NCBI GenBank assembly: GCA_964542425.1
Contig: CAZIUB010000034.1
Location: 1 to 45,309, forward strand
DNA length: 45,309 bases
DNA from: Dongia_A sp964542425
Lineage (GTDB): Bacteria > Pseudomonadota > Alphaproteobacteria > Dongiales > Dongiaceae
Direction: 5' to 3'
Each line of letters begins with the position of its first letter. Within the stretch, counting starts at the first letter, position 1. A program made the position numbers and the translations under genes. Shown here one piece after another: positions 33,613-42,127 of the stretch. Under the pieces are notes generated by a model. It made no database searches. It had not been told where the DNA came from and saw nothing but the letters and a program-made list of their open reading frames with translations.

Positions 33613-34338
33613 CTACCAGCCGGCGACCATCCTATTGACCGATTCCAGATCGGCGGGGAAATCGACCTCGCCCCAATCCATGCCCTCGGTCGATCGGGTC
33701 TCCACCGCTCCATTGCGGGCGATCTGGGCGATGGCGCGCAGATAAAACCATTTGAGGCCCTCGGGCGTGTGCATCATCTGGTCCAAGGTCTGGACGAAGA
33801 GCCCGGGCCCTTCGCCCCGGAACAGCAGCATGCCGATGGATTCGCCGTCGCTCTTCTCCGGCGGCAGGGTCTTGCCGATGTCGATGAGGCGCGTGCCCGA
33901 AAGATGCACTTTCATGTCGTCGGAATCATACGATTCCTTCTTGTCGATGGTGACCGTGATCGGCGCCGGACTGCTACCCAAGAGCCGCTCGATCACGCCC
34001 GGCGCCACCAGCGTGTCGCCGTTCAGGATCAGAAAATCGCTTGCCATCTCATGGCGCGCGAGCCAGCACGACGCCAGATTGTCAGCGAGCTTGTAAAAGG
34101 GGTTGAAAATCGTGCGGATGGCGAGGTTCGGCCCGGTGAGGCCCGATAGGGTCGCCTCCACGTCGGAGGCGTGATAGCCGGTGACGACCGCGATCTCGCC
34201 CACCCCGCATCGCGCCAGTGCCCACACTTGCCATTCGATGAGGCTCTGTCGGCCTACCGGCAACAGGCATTTCGGCCGCCCGTCGGTCAGCGGCAACAAC
34301 CGCGAGCCCTGGCCCGCGCTCAAGATGACGGCCTTCAT
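33613..34338 (-). CDS. Sugar/alcohol-phosphate nucleotidyltransferase (phosphocholine-cytidylyltransferase-like)
   Basis: A 241-residue NTP transferase. The N-terminal loop AVILSAGQGSRLLPLTDGRPKCLLPV has the GxGxR and the invariant lysine, and LILNGDTLVA supplies the metal-binding aspartate. The KKESYDSDDMKV and EGMDWGEVDFPADL segments resemble LicC/phosphocholine cytidylyltransferase and inositol-phosphate cytidylyltransferase relatives. The product would be an activated headgroup (CDP-alcohol) or NDP-sugar. It converges on the MobA-like gene, so the two enzymes are separately transcribed. It is the last gene of the lipid region before tRNA-Asn. Substrate assignment from sequence alone is not possible. 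Confidence 0.83.
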   Translation of the reverse strand: MKAVILSAGQGSRLLPLTDGRPKCLLPVGRQSLIEWQVWALARCGVGEIAVVTGYHASDVEATLSGLTGPNLAIRTIFNPFYKLADNLASCWLARHEMASDFLILNGDTLVAPGVIERLLGSSPAPITVTIDKKESYDSDDMKVHLSGTRLIDIGKTLPPEKSDGESIGMLLFRGEGPGLFVQTLDQMMHTPEGLKWFYLRAIAQIARNGAVETRSTEGMDWGEVDFPADLESVNRMVAGW

Positions 34339-34503
34339 GGAGGAACCACCGCGACGCCCTTGGAAACGCCGCGCAACATCCAGAACAAGCCCAATCCTGT
34401 CAACCCCTTAGCCCCGGATGTGGCGTGCCGCCCCGAAGGCCCAAGGCAGTTTACAGTGGCGGAAGCGCTCTGCTATAAGCCGACCAATCAGAGGACGCGC
34501 TCA

Positions 34504-34578
34504 TCCCCGGTAGCTCAGCGGTAGAGCAACCGGCTGTTAACCGGTTGGTCGCCTGTTCGAATCAGGCCCGGGGAGCCA
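34504..34578 (+). tRNA. tRNA-Asn (GTT)
   Basis: Acceptor arms tccccgg (34504-34510) and ccgggga (34568-34574) pair fully. The D-arm is gctcagcggtagagc. The anticodon arm ccggctgttaaccgg contains GTT, and the T-arm has gttcgaatc. Discriminator G and an encoded CCA (34576-34578) follow. All cloverleaf parts are present. Confidence 0.96.
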
Positions 34579-34731
34579 GTTCCATCAAAGGGTCGGGCGA
34601 ATGCGTCCGGCCCCATGTTTCGTTTTTTTGCCTTACGGGCAACCGGCGGGCAGCATGGCCACGCGCACATTGCAGACGGCATAGACCGCGTAGACCGCGA
34701 GCGTCAGGACGTCCGCCGGATCGCCTCGTGG

Positions 34732-35934
34732 TCAAGGTGAAACCGGCGCGGTCCCTTCGTTGAGGATGTCGAGATAGGCGCGGTAGCCGAAGACGCGGCC
34801 GCGCCTTCGCCCCGTTACCTCGTCCACCACGGCCAGGCGCTCAAGGTCGGCGAGCGCGGCATTGACTGTCGGCGCGGTGAAGCCGGTACGCTCGACCAGA
34901 AGATTGGCGGTGGCGAAGGGGTGCTGCTGTAGGAGTTCGTGGACTCGAAGCGCCGAACCCGCCCGCGAGGCGTCGGCCATGATGCACTCGCGATCGCGCT
35001 CGAACAGCTCGACGATCCTTGTGGCGGCGTCGAACGCTTGGTTCGCGGTCTCGGCCACGCCCTCAAGGAAAAACTCGAGCCAAGGCTCCCAGGCGCCGCG
35101 CTCGCGAACGTCCTGGAGCAGCCGGTAATAGTCGGCGCGGTGCGCCTTCAAATAGAGACTTAGGTAGAGGAGCGGCTTGCCGAGCACGCCGTGGACGAAG
35201 AGGTATAGTGTGACCAGCAAGCGCCCGATGCGCCCGTTGCCGTCTAGGAAGGGGTGGATGGTCTCGAACTGCGCATGCAGCAGACCCGCCTTGATCAGCG
35301 CCGGAAGCCGCGATTCCTTCTCATGCATGAAGCGCTCGAAGTCGCCGAGGCAGGAATCGAGCTCGCTCACCGGCGGTGGCACAAAGTGGGCGTTGCCGGG
35401 ACGCGTGCCACCGATCCAATTCCGCGAGCGGCGGAATTCTCCGGGGTCCATCGTCGCGCCCCGCGCGCCCCGAAGCAGGCGCGCATGCATTTCGCGAATG
35501 AGCCGGAGCGAGAGCAGAAGCTCCGCCAGTCCCGCCAGCCCGAACATCAACGCATCGACGTAGTTCGAGACCTCGCGGATGTCGTCGATCGGCTGGCCGG
35601 CTTGGGCCTCGGTCTCGAAACGCAGGAGATCGGAGAGCGACGATTGCGTTCCCTCGATCTGTGAAGAAAGCACGGCCTCCTTGCGAACATACATGTAGAG
35701 GAAGAGTTCCGGGCGTGGCAGCAATAGGGTAATGCCGTCCAGCCGGCCCAGCGCTCGTTCGGCGATGCTCAGGCGATGGAGCAGACCGAGCATGTCAATG
35801 GGTGGCGCCGGCGGAAGCGGCGGCGGGACGTAGGCACGAACCATCTCCCCTGCAACCGGCGTTTCCACGTATCGGCCGAGCCTGCCGGCTTGAGCATCCC
35901 GCGAAATCATGTCGCAAACATGCACACTGGCCAT
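34732..35934 (-). CDS. Fic/DOC family AMP-transferase with C-terminal winged helix
   Basis: A 400-residue Fic protein. The active-site motif is HPFLDGNGRIGR (H-P-F-x-D-G-N-G-R-x-x-R), near residue 220. An N-terminal inhibitory helix carries SSQIEGTQ, the S/T-xxx-E-G motif of class II Fic proteins, which blocks ATP binding until displaced. Residues from about 330 form a winged helix (HPFATANLLVERTG, FTAPTVNAALADLERLAVV), as in SoFic-like proteins. The enzyme transfers AMP from ATP to a protein hydroxyl; targets are unknown. ATG 35934 has no strong ribosome-binding site and M9 (35910) is an alternative. It stands alone between tRNA-Asn and a decayed segment. This location is compatible with acquisition, but I found no duplicated tRNA end. 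Confidence 0.92.
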   Translation of the reverse strand: MASVHVCDMISRDAQAGRLGRYVETPVAGEMVRAYVPPPLPPAPPIDMLGLLHRLSIAERALGRLDGITLLLPRPELFLYMYVRKEAVLSSQIEGTQSSLSDLLRFETEAQAGQPIDDIREVSNYVDALMFGLAGLAELLLSLRLIREMHARLLRGARGATMDPGEFRRSRNWIGGTRPGNAHFVPPPVSELDSCLGDFERFMHEKESRLPALIKAGLLHAQFETIHPFLDGNGRIGRLLVTLYLFVHGVLGKPLLYLSLYLKAHRADYYRLLQDVRERGAWEPWLEFFLEGVAETANQAFDAATRIVELFERDRECIMADASRAGSALRVHELLQQHPFATANLLVERTGFTAPTVNAALADLERLAVVDEVTGRRRGRVFGYRAYLDILNEGTAPVSP

Positions 35935-36031
35935 TATTTAAGCAGGGCGGCTTTCTCTTTAATAACATGACCGATTAGGTAAGCGCCCTTAAATAGCCAT
36001 GGCGCAGCGCCCTGAAATCGAGAAACCCGAG

Positions 36032-36172
36032 CTAAGCCTCCGCCACGAACGGCGCCATTTCGACCTTGCCGCGCTGCTCCACGATCAGCGTCTGGCCTTG
36101 GGCCACCTCGCGCCAATCCTGGCCGCCCTCCTCGTTCAGCGGTTCCGAAACGACCATGTGATGATCGGGACG
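36032..36172 (-). pseudogene. C-terminal remnant of a class II glutamine amidotransferase
   Basis: On the minus strand the codons read RPDHHMVVSEPLNEEG, then DWREVAQGQTLIVEQR and KVEMAPF before TGA at 36032. This is the usual tail of class II glutamine amidotransferases (VVxSEPL, then W...VPxGxxLxVE). No N-terminal nucleophile cysteine domain can be found upstream in any frame; the next recognisable gene is a lipoprotein on the other strand. The 382-base stretch from 35935 to 36316 otherwise holds nothing I can identify. Confidence 0.55.
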
Positions 36173-36316
36173 TGCGGACGGCGTACATCGAGGGCGCCTG
36201 TTCCGCCGATGCATGCCCGATCGCATGGACATTGTGCCCGCTCGATAGTGCGGATGGCCCCAATTTGTGACGCAATCGTTAACAACTTTGAAACCATCCG
36301 GCACTAGCCTGGGGCG

Positions 36317-36760
36317 ATGATCAGACATTCGCCGAACTCGGCCGCCGGTCGAGCGAGAACCCTGATGCTTGGCTTGGCGCTCGCATCCATGGGCGCTTGC
36401 ACACCCACTTCGCGCGTGGCCGAGCCCGATCTGGTGATGAAATCGGCGTTGTCGCCCGACATGCTGGCACCCTGTATCGCCGATATGCTGGGCCGCGTAT
36501 TCGGCGACCACAACCCCAGCATCGAACGCCAGCCAGGCGCCTATTACATTGCCTTCAACGCGCCCAGGGGGGCGCTCCTCGGTCTTGCCACCATAGAGGA
36601 GAGAGGCCAGGGCGCGGGTTCGACCATGCTGTTCTACAATGGCGATCTCTATTGGCCGGACCACCGGGCGAGCGGATTCTACCCCGACATCGCGCGTGAC
36701 AACTGGCACCGGGCGGAACGCGCCTTCGATGCCTGCAACAATGGCAATGGCGCCGGCTGA
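36317..36760 (+). CDS. Putative lipoprotein of unknown function
   Basis: A 147-residue protein starting at ATG 36317. The N-terminus has a basic region (GRART), a hydrophobic stretch LMLGLALASMGAC and a cysteine after MGA, a passable lipobox, so attachment to the outer membrane is likely. The remainder is mixed alpha/beta with a YYIAFNAPRGALLGLATIEE segment and two further cysteines (LAPCIADML, FDACNN) that could form a disulfide. I do not recognise a family. It lies just upstream of tRNA-Lys and downstream of the amidotransferase remnant, without operon partners. Confidence 0.7.
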   Translation: MIRHSPNSAAGRARTLMLGLALASMGACTPTSRVAEPDLVMKSALSPDMLAPCIADMLGRVFGDHNPSIERQPGAYYIAFNAPRGALLGLATIEERGQGAGSTMLFYNGDLYWPDHRASGFYPDIARDNWHRAERAFDACNNGNGAG

Positions 36761-36891
36761 AACTCGGGTCGGCCGGCCCCGGGGCGCTCCAACTTCCGCG
36801 CGACCAAGTTAACCCTTGCTTTTTACGTCGTTTTTTGGGAAGCCCAGCGCGTTCAAAGGGCCGGCGCTCCAAGGGCCGCGCGCCGGCCGGC

Positions 36892-36966
36892 GAGCCCGTA
36901 GCTCAGCGGTAGAGCATCTGACTTTTAATCAGAGGGTCTCGGGTTCGATCCCCGACGGGCTCACCA
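36892..36966 (+). tRNA. tRNA-Lys (TTT)
   Basis: Acceptor arms gagcccg (36892-36898) and cgggctc (36956-36962) pair fully. The D-arm is gctcagcggtagagc. The anticodon arm ctgacttttaatcag contains TTT, and the T-arm has gggttcgatcccc. Discriminator A and an encoded CCA (36964-36966) complete the gene. Confidence 0.96.
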
Positions 36967-37117
36967 GCTCTCTTGGCAGGGCGGCCCGCCGGCACGCGCC
37001 TCGCCACTGTGATCCCCGTCACACAACCCCCATTGAGGGCGCTAACTGGGTCATCGGCGCATTGAACCCGGCCGTAACCATACCAACTTGCGCTTTGGGA
37101 AGTTGGAGGGTGAGACC

Positions 37118-37234
37118 ATGCAGATCAACGAAAACTACCGTGAAGTTCTGGACGAGCATACCGAGGGCCGGAATTCGGTCGTCGCGTCCTGGATCGTCCT
37201 TTCTGTCCTGTTCGGCCTGGCCGCCCTTCTTTAG
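37118..37234 (+). CDS. 38-residue single-span membrane peptide
   Basis: A short frame from ATG 37118 to TAG 37232-37234 has a strong ribosome-binding site (GGAGG about 9 bases upstream). The first 20 residues are polar and acidic (MQINENYREVLDEHTEGRNS) and the rest form one hydrophobic span (VVASWIVLSVLFGLAALL) ending at the C-terminus. Such an arrangement suggests a small inner-membrane protein with a cytoplasmic head. It is followed by a GC-rich hairpin and preceded by an AT-containing gap after tRNA-Lys, so it appears to be its own transcription unit. No family is recognised, and small size leaves room for chance, but the start signals are better than those of many neighbours. Confidence 0.6.
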   Translation: MQINENYREVLDEHTEGRNSVVASWIVLSVLFGLAALL

Positions 37235-37253
37235 CGATCGGCGACTTCGGCGC

Positions 37254-37274
37254 CGCCGCCCCTTTCGGGCGGCG
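37254..37274 (+). terminator. GC-rich hairpin after the small membrane peptide gene
   Basis: cgccgccc (37254-37261) pairs with gggcggcg (37267-37274) around a CTTTC loop, 19 bases after the stop codon. There is no T-run behind it, so it may terminate weakly or stabilise the message end. Confidence 0.4.
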
Positions 37275-37450
37275 CCTGGCGGTTAAGGCCTTGTAAAGTT
37301 TAGCTTGGCCGCTGCCTAACCACTCTCACGGTCTTCATTTTGCTTGGCCCGGCACCGGCTTTGGATTCCGGCCGCGACCCTTCGGCGTGGCTTCAATTCT
37401 TAACAGTTCCGAACAAAACGCCGCCAATTGCAGCGCGCCAATACTACCGA

Positions 37451-37476
37451 ATAAAATAACCAGTTGGTTGTTTTAT
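37451..37476 (+). promoter_or_regulatory. TetR-like operator dyad upstream of the mttB-family gene
   Basis: ataaaataacca (37451-37462) and tggttgttttat (37465-37476) are 12-base inverted arms with one mismatch and a two-base centre. This size and AT-rich symmetry are typical of TetR-family operators. The dyad lies in the 323-base gap 37277-37599, about 125 bases ahead of the methyltransferase start and next to AT-rich sequence (tacatatatgttattaaatta) that could hold the promoter. No regulator gene is adjacent in the window. Confidence 0.55.
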
Positions 37477-37599
37477 TATGGCAACAAGAGTACATATATG
37501 TTATTAAATTAGGCGTTTCGAGCGCTTTCTGGCCATCATGGCGCGCGGGCGCAATTCGCCCCTATAGTCGCCCTGAGGTCGTTAAGAGTGAGATGATCC

Positions 37600-39144
37600 A
37601 TGGCCAGGGAGAACCGGGCGGCCGGCCGTCGCGCCGAGCGGGCGGGAGCGTCCGCGCCGGCGCCGCTCCGCCAATTGCCTTGGCGGGCGCTGGTCAACCC
37701 CTATCCGCCGATGGAGATTCTTTCGGCCGATCAAATCGAGGCGGTACATCTGACCTCGCTCAGGATCCTCGAGGAGTTGGGGATCGAGGCGATGAGCGGG
37801 CGCGCGCTCGACCTGCTGGCGCGTGCCGGTGCGGACGTGGATCGGGCGAGCATGATGGTGCGCCTCGATCGCAGCCTTGTCGCCGAGGCGATGAAAACGG
37901 CGCCGTCGCGTTTTCGGGTGACGCCGCGAAACAAGGGCCGCGCGCTTGAATTCGGCGGGCGGAGCGTGGTCTTCGGCCTGGTCGCCGGCCCGGCCAATGT
38001 CCACGATCTGGAGCGAGGGCGTCGCCCCGGCAATTTCGCGGATTTCCAAGACCTCATCCGGCTCGGCCAGTCCTTCAACTGCATCCATTTGATCGGAAAC
38101 CAGGTAGTGGCGCCGATCGACCTACCGGCCAATTCCCGCCATCTCGACGCCTACCGGACCAACCTCACCTTGTCGGATCGCGCCTATCATTGCAGCGCCA
38201 TCGGGCGCGGGCGGGCACTTGACGGCATCGCCATGATGGCCATCGCCAAGGGCCTGACGCTCGAAGAGGCGCGCCACGATCCGGGCGTGCTCAGCATCAT
38301 CTCGGTGAATTCGCCGCGCCGGTTCGACGAGGCGATGGCCGAGGGCCTGATGACGATGGCCGAATTCGGCCAGCCGGTGGTGGTAACACCGTTCACCCTC
38401 ATGGGCGCGATGACCCCGGTCACGATTGCCGCCGCCCTCGCCCAGCAGAATGCCGAGGCGCTGTTCGGAATCGTGCTCGCGCAACTGGTCAATCCTGGAT
38501 GCCCGGTCGTCTATGGGGCCTTCACCTCGAACGTGGACATGCGTTCCGGCGCGCCCGCCTTCGGCACGCCGGAGAACGCCAAGGCCAACGTCGCCGGCGG
38601 CCAGATGGCGCGGCGCTATGGGCTCCCCTATCGGTCATCGAACTGCAACGCCTCCAACGCGCCCGACGCGCAGGCGATCTGGGAGACGCAGATGGCGCTC
38701 TGGGGTGCGATCCTCGGCGGGGCCAATCTCGTCTATCACGCAGCCGGCTGGCTCGAAGGCGGGCTCACGGCCTCGTTCGAAAAGATCGTGCTCGACGTCG
38801 AGATGCTCCAGCACATGATCGAGTTCCTGCACCCGATCGACACCAGCGAGGCGGAACTCGGGTTCGAGGCCATCAAAAACGTCCCGACCGGCGGACATTT
38901 CTTCGGCGAGGCGCACACGCTCGAGCGCTACGAGCGCGCGTTCTACGAGCCGCTGCTGTCGGATTGGCGGAATTACGAGAGCTGGCGCGAGGCGGGCGCC
39001 CCAGACGCCACCACCCGCGCGACCGCGATCTGGAAGCGGGCGCTGGCCGAATACCAGCAGCCGCCGATGGACGAGGGCATAGCCGAGGCGCTCGAATCTT
39101 ACGTCGCCAAGAGGCGCGAGGAGATCGGCGCGGGAGAGCCGTGA
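37600..39144 (+). CDS. MttB-superfamily (trimethylamine methyltransferase-like) protein
   Basis: A 514-residue member of the MttB superfamily. Family segments visible include LPWRALVNPYPPMEILSAD near the start, VVFGLVAGPANVHDLERGR, DFQDLIRLGQSF, RAYHCSAIG and the late NCNASNAPDAQA and GANLVYHAAGWLEGG. True MttB contains pyrrolysine encoded by an internal TAG; this gene reads through without such a codon, so it belongs to the non-pyrrolysine branch, some of which demethylate glycine betaine or other quaternary amines with a corrinoid partner. No corrinoid protein gene lies nearby. The GST gene follows 78 bases later. A probable operator lies upstream. The substrate is unknown. Confidence 0.85.
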   Translation: MARENRAAGRRAERAGASAPAPLRQLPWRALVNPYPPMEILSADQIEAVHLTSLRILEELGIEAMSGRALDLLARAGADVDRASMMVRLDRSLVAEAMKTAPSRFRVTPRNKGRALEFGGRSVVFGLVAGPANVHDLERGRRPGNFADFQDLIRLGQSFNCIHLIGNQVVAPIDLPANSRHLDAYRTNLTLSDRAYHCSAIGRGRALDGIAMMAIAKGLTLEEARHDPGVLSIISVNSPRRFDEAMAEGLMTMAEFGQPVVVTPFTLMGAMTPVTIAAALAQQNAEALFGIVLAQLVNPGCPVVYGAFTSNVDMRSGAPAFGTPENAKANVAGGQMARRYGLPYRSSNCNASNAPDAQAIWETQMALWGAILGGANLVYHAAGWLEGGLTASFEKIVLDVEMLQHMIEFLHPIDTSEAELGFEAIKNVPTGGHFFGEAHTLERYERAFYEPLLSDWRNYESWREAGAPDATTRATAIWKRALAEYQQPPMDEGIAEALESYVAKRREEIGAGEP

Positions 39145-39222
39145 GTGGCCACGTGCTTGCCCTTGGCCCGCGCGCCAAACCGGCGTGGCAGTCTTTTGCC
39201 TCCCTTGGTCGGAGCGCCACTC

Positions 39223-39849
39223 GTGATTCTCATCGGGCAATATGATTCCCCCTTCGTGCGCCGCGTCGGCATCGCACTCACACTCTATGGAATGCCTTTC
39301 GAGCATCGGCCTTGGTCGACGTTCGGCGACGCGGACAAGATCCGGCCCTATAACCCGCTCACCCGCGTTCCGACTTTAGTCTTGGATGACGGCGAGGTGC
39401 TGATCGAGAGTCACATCATTCTGGATTATCTTGACAGCCTCGTGCCTGCCGGCCGCGCGATGTTCCCGGCCGCCGAGCCGGCCCGGCATCAGGCGCTGAA
39501 GATCGCGGCCCTTGGGACCGGGCTGGCCGAAAAGGCGGTCAGTCTCTTTTACGAGAATCGACTGCACGGGCAAGTGTCCGAAATCTGGGTCGAAAGGTGT
39601 GGCTCGCAGATTTCCGGCGCTCTTGCCGCCCTGGAGGCCGACCGCGCCAGAGGCCACGGCGACTATTGGTTTGGCGAGCGCATCGGACACGCCGATATAG
39701 CCGTCGCCGTCGCGCTGGCCTTCACCATCGAAGCGCATCCCGGGCTGGTATCGATGAAGGACTACCCCGCGGTTGATGCCCATGCGGCGCGGTTGGAAGC
39801 GCTGCCGGCGTTTCAGGCGATCAACCAGCCGTTCATCGCGCCGGCGTGA
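39223..39849 (+). CDS. Glutathione S-transferase family protein
   Basis: A 208-residue protein from GTG 39223, preceded by GGAG at 9-base spacing; the longer frame upstream gives no homology. The N-terminal thioredoxin-fold domain reads VILIGQYDSPFVRRVGIAL, with the potential catalytic serine in YDSP, then PLTRVPTLVLDDGEVLIES with the cis-proline and the ES that contact glutathione. The C-terminal domain is all-helical (HADIAVAVALAFT). The enzyme conjugates or isomerises small electrophiles with glutathione. It is encoded downstream of the MttB-like gene in the same direction and may be co-transcribed. The specific substrate cannot be predicted. Confidence 0.87.
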   Translation: MILIGQYDSPFVRRVGIALTLYGMPFEHRPWSTFGDADKIRPYNPLTRVPTLVLDDGEVLIESHIILDYLDSLVPAGRAMFPAAEPARHQALKIAALGTGLAEKAVSLFYENRLHGQVSEIWVERCGSQISGALAALEADRARGHGDYWFGERIGHADIAVAVALAFTIEAHPGLVSMKDYPAVDAHAARLEALPAFQAINQPFIAPA

Positions 39850-39871
39850 TTGGGCCGAGGCGCGACCCCTC

Positions 39872-41059
39872 TCACCCCCCGGCCGCCAGCGGATTTTCCT
39901 CCCCCGCCGACCAATCCACGAGCCGCGAGACGAAGGCCGTGCAGCGCGCGATCTGCTGCCTGGTCACGTATTCGTCGGGCTTGTGCGCCTGGGTGATCGA
40001 GCCCGGTCCGCACACCACGGTCGGAATCTTTAGCTTCTGGCTGAAATGCCCGCCCTCGGTGCCGAAGGCGACCTTGCCGTCGTCGTTGCGCCCGACCAGC
40101 GCCTTCACCAGGCGCACCGCCGGGTGGTCGGCGGCGGTGTCCAATGCGGGGTAGGTATAGATGGGCTCCATCGTGATGTCGGCTTGCGCGTGGTTCTTGC
40201 GCATGCGCGGCAGCAGGCTGGTATCGACGAAGTTTTTTACCTTGAGATAGATCGCTTCCGGATCGATGCCGATCAGATGCCTATACTCGAAGGTCAGCTC
40301 GCAATCCTTGGGGATGATGTTGATCGCGGTCCCGCCATGGATGAGGCCGGTCTGAAGCGTCGAATGCACGATGTCGTATTGATCGTCCAAGGGGCCGGCC
40401 TGCATCTCGTCGGCGATTCCCTTGAGGAACACGATCAGTTCGGCGGCGTATTCGATGGCGTTGACGGCCTTGGGCGCGAGGCTGGAATGCGCCTCCAGCC
40501 CGCGCAGGCGCACGCGATAGGCGCGCCCGCCCTTATGCCCGATGATCGGGCGCATCTCGGTCGGCTCGCCAACCACGCAGAGCGCCGGCATGGTCGCAAG
40601 CGTGCGCAGCCTTTCGATCAGTTGCAGCACGCCGGTGCAGCCCACCTCCTCGTCATAGGAGAAGGCCAGATGGATCGGGCGCTTCAATTCGCGCCCGACC
40701 ATCTCCGGCACCAGCGCCAAGGCGATGGCGATGAAGCCCTTCATGTCGGCCGTACCCCTGCCATGAAGCCGATCGCCGGCCTCGTGCAATTGGAAGGGAT
40801 CGCTCGCCCAGTCCTGGCCATCGACCGGCACCACATCGGTGTGGCCGGAGAGGATCGTGCCCGGCACGTTCGCGGGGCCGATCGTCGCCCACAGATTGGC
40901 CTTGGTTTTCTCGGCGTTCCAGATGAGCTCGCTTTTCACGCCGAGGCCTTGCAGGTAATCGCGCACATGCTCGATGAGCGCGCTATTGGGCTCGCGGCTG
41001 GTGGTGTCGAATCCGATCAGATCGCGAAGTATGTCGATGGCGCTGGTATCGAGGTTCAT
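39872..41059 (-). CDS. argE: Acetylornithine deacetylase (ArgE type, M20 family)
   Basis: A 395-residue M20 metallopeptidase-fold deacylase. Metal and catalytic motifs are LSGHTDVVPVDGQ (His and catalytic Asp), GRGTADMKGF (bridging Asp) and LAFSYDEEVGCTG (general-base Glu and metal Glu), with a late ...GTEGGHFSQ segment carrying the final histidine-type ligand. A dimerisation domain lies in the middle (about residues 180-290). These features and the length fit ArgE, which releases ornithine from N-acetylornithine; close relatives act on other N-acyl amino acids. No other arginine biosynthesis gene is in the window, so the substrate is not confirmed by context. It begins at ATG 41059, downstream of a short-chain dehydrogenase gene on the same strand. 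Confidence 0.88.
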   Translation of the reverse strand: MNLDTSAIDILRDLIGFDTTSREPNSALIEHVRDYLQGLGVKSELIWNAEKTKANLWATIGPANVPGTILSGHTDVVPVDGQDWASDPFQLHEAGDRLHGRGTADMKGFIAIALALVPEMVGRELKRPIHLAFSYDEEVGCTGVLQLIERLRTLATMPALCVVGEPTEMRPIIGHKGGRAYRVRLRGLEAHSSLAPKAVNAIEYAAELIVFLKGIADEMQAGPLDDQYDIVHSTLQTGLIHGGTAINIIPKDCELTFEYRHLIGIDPEAIYLKVKNFVDTSLLPRMRKNHAQADITMEPIYTYPALDTAADHPAVRLVKALVGRNDDGKVAFGTEGGHFSQKLKIPTVVCGPGSITQAHKPDEYVTRQQIARCTAFVSRLVDWSAGEENPLAAGG

Positions 41060-41163
41060 AAGACAACTCGCTCACGAGTGGCGAAGGCGGATCGCCAAGA
41101 ATAGCAGCCGGTTCCCAAGTTCTAAACTGGAGAGCTTGGCAATTCGCCCGATTGGTCCCGGAT

Positions 41164-41952
41164 TCAGCCCTGATCCTGCCGAAAATCCTTGCTTTCGGGA
41201 AGGGTTTGGCCGCCATCGACCACGATGGTGGTGCCGGTGACATAGGCCGCCTCGTCCGAGGCCAGGAACAGGGCGGCGTTGGCGATGTCGCGCGGCGTGC
41301 CCAGGCGCCCCAACGGCACCGCCGCTTCCATGGATTGAATGAAGGAAACCGAGCGGTGGGCCTTCATGCCCTCGGTTAGGATGTTGCCGGGTTCGATGCC
41401 GTTGACCGTAATGCCGCAACCGGCGAATTCCAGCGCCGCCGCCTTGATGAACCCATTGATGCCGGCCTTGCTCGCGGAATAGTGACCGTGGCCGGGGCTG
41501 GTGACTCGTGGCCCGGTGATCGACGAGGTGAAGATCATCCGTCCGTACTTGGCGGGCTTCATCGCGACGAGTGCCGCCCGGGCGGCGAGGTAAGTGCCCT
41601 TGAGGTTGACCGCCATCACCCGGTCCCATTCCTCCGGCTCGATGTTCTCGATCAGGGTCCAGGGAAAGATCCCGGCGTTCTGAACCAGGATGTCGAGCTT
41701 GCCGAAATGGCGCAGCGTCTCGGCGATCGCGTTCTCGGCATCGATTTTGCGGGAAATGTCGGTGGCGACGAAGCGAACCAAATCCGGCGGGCCCAGACGC
41801 TCGGCCGAGGTCCGACCGGAATCGATTTCGCTGTCGGCCAGCATCAGGCGAGCGCCCTCCTCGACGAATCGCTGGGCAATGCCGAAGCCGATGCCGCGCG
41901 CGGCGCCGATCACCAGCGCCACCCGGCCCTGCAAGCGCCCGTTCTGGTTCAT
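41164..41952 (-). CDS. Short-chain dehydrogenase/reductase (FabG-like)
   Basis: A 262-residue classical SDR starting at ATG 41952 (MNQNGRLQGRVALVIG); an earlier in-frame ATG at 41985 adds 11 residues without similarity. Nucleotide-binding motif GAARGIGFG, structural motif LVQNAGIF (the N-A-G of NNAG), catalytic serine in TSSITG, YSASK with the active tyrosine and lysine, and IEPGNILTEG complete the family pattern. The C-terminus GTTIVVDGGQTLPE is typical of sugar or alcohol dehydrogenases of this group. It lies about 100 bases upstream of the argE-type gene on the same strand. The substrate is unknown. Confidence 0.9.
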   Translation of the reverse strand: MNQNGRLQGRVALVIGAARGIGFGIAQRFVEEGARLMLADSEIDSGRTSAERLGPPDLVRFVATDISRKIDAENAIAETLRHFGKLDILVQNAGIFPWTLIENIEPEEWDRVMAVNLKGTYLAARAALVAMKPAKYGRMIFTSSITGPRVTSPGHGHYSASKAGINGFIKAAALEFAGCGITVNGIEPGNILTEGMKAHRSVSFIQSMEAAVPLGRLGTPRDIANAALFLASDEAAYVTGTTIVVDGGQTLPESKDFRQDQG

Positions 41953-42127
41953 GCGCGGCTCAATTCCTTTTCCGACGGGTGGCAAGGGTCTCGGGTTTCA
42001 TCGGCAATACGGCCAAGACCGATCCCGCGCGGGGTCACCCGAATGTCACGCGCACGCACAATGTTCAGAATATTCGCTGTGTGGGTGTTTCACAATGAAG
42101 GTTAGTAGGCGAATTTCGCGCCAAATT

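Noticed and set aside
34504..36316. Genomic island integrated at tRNA-Asn
   Set aside because: No integrase gene and no duplicate of the tRNA 3' end were found.
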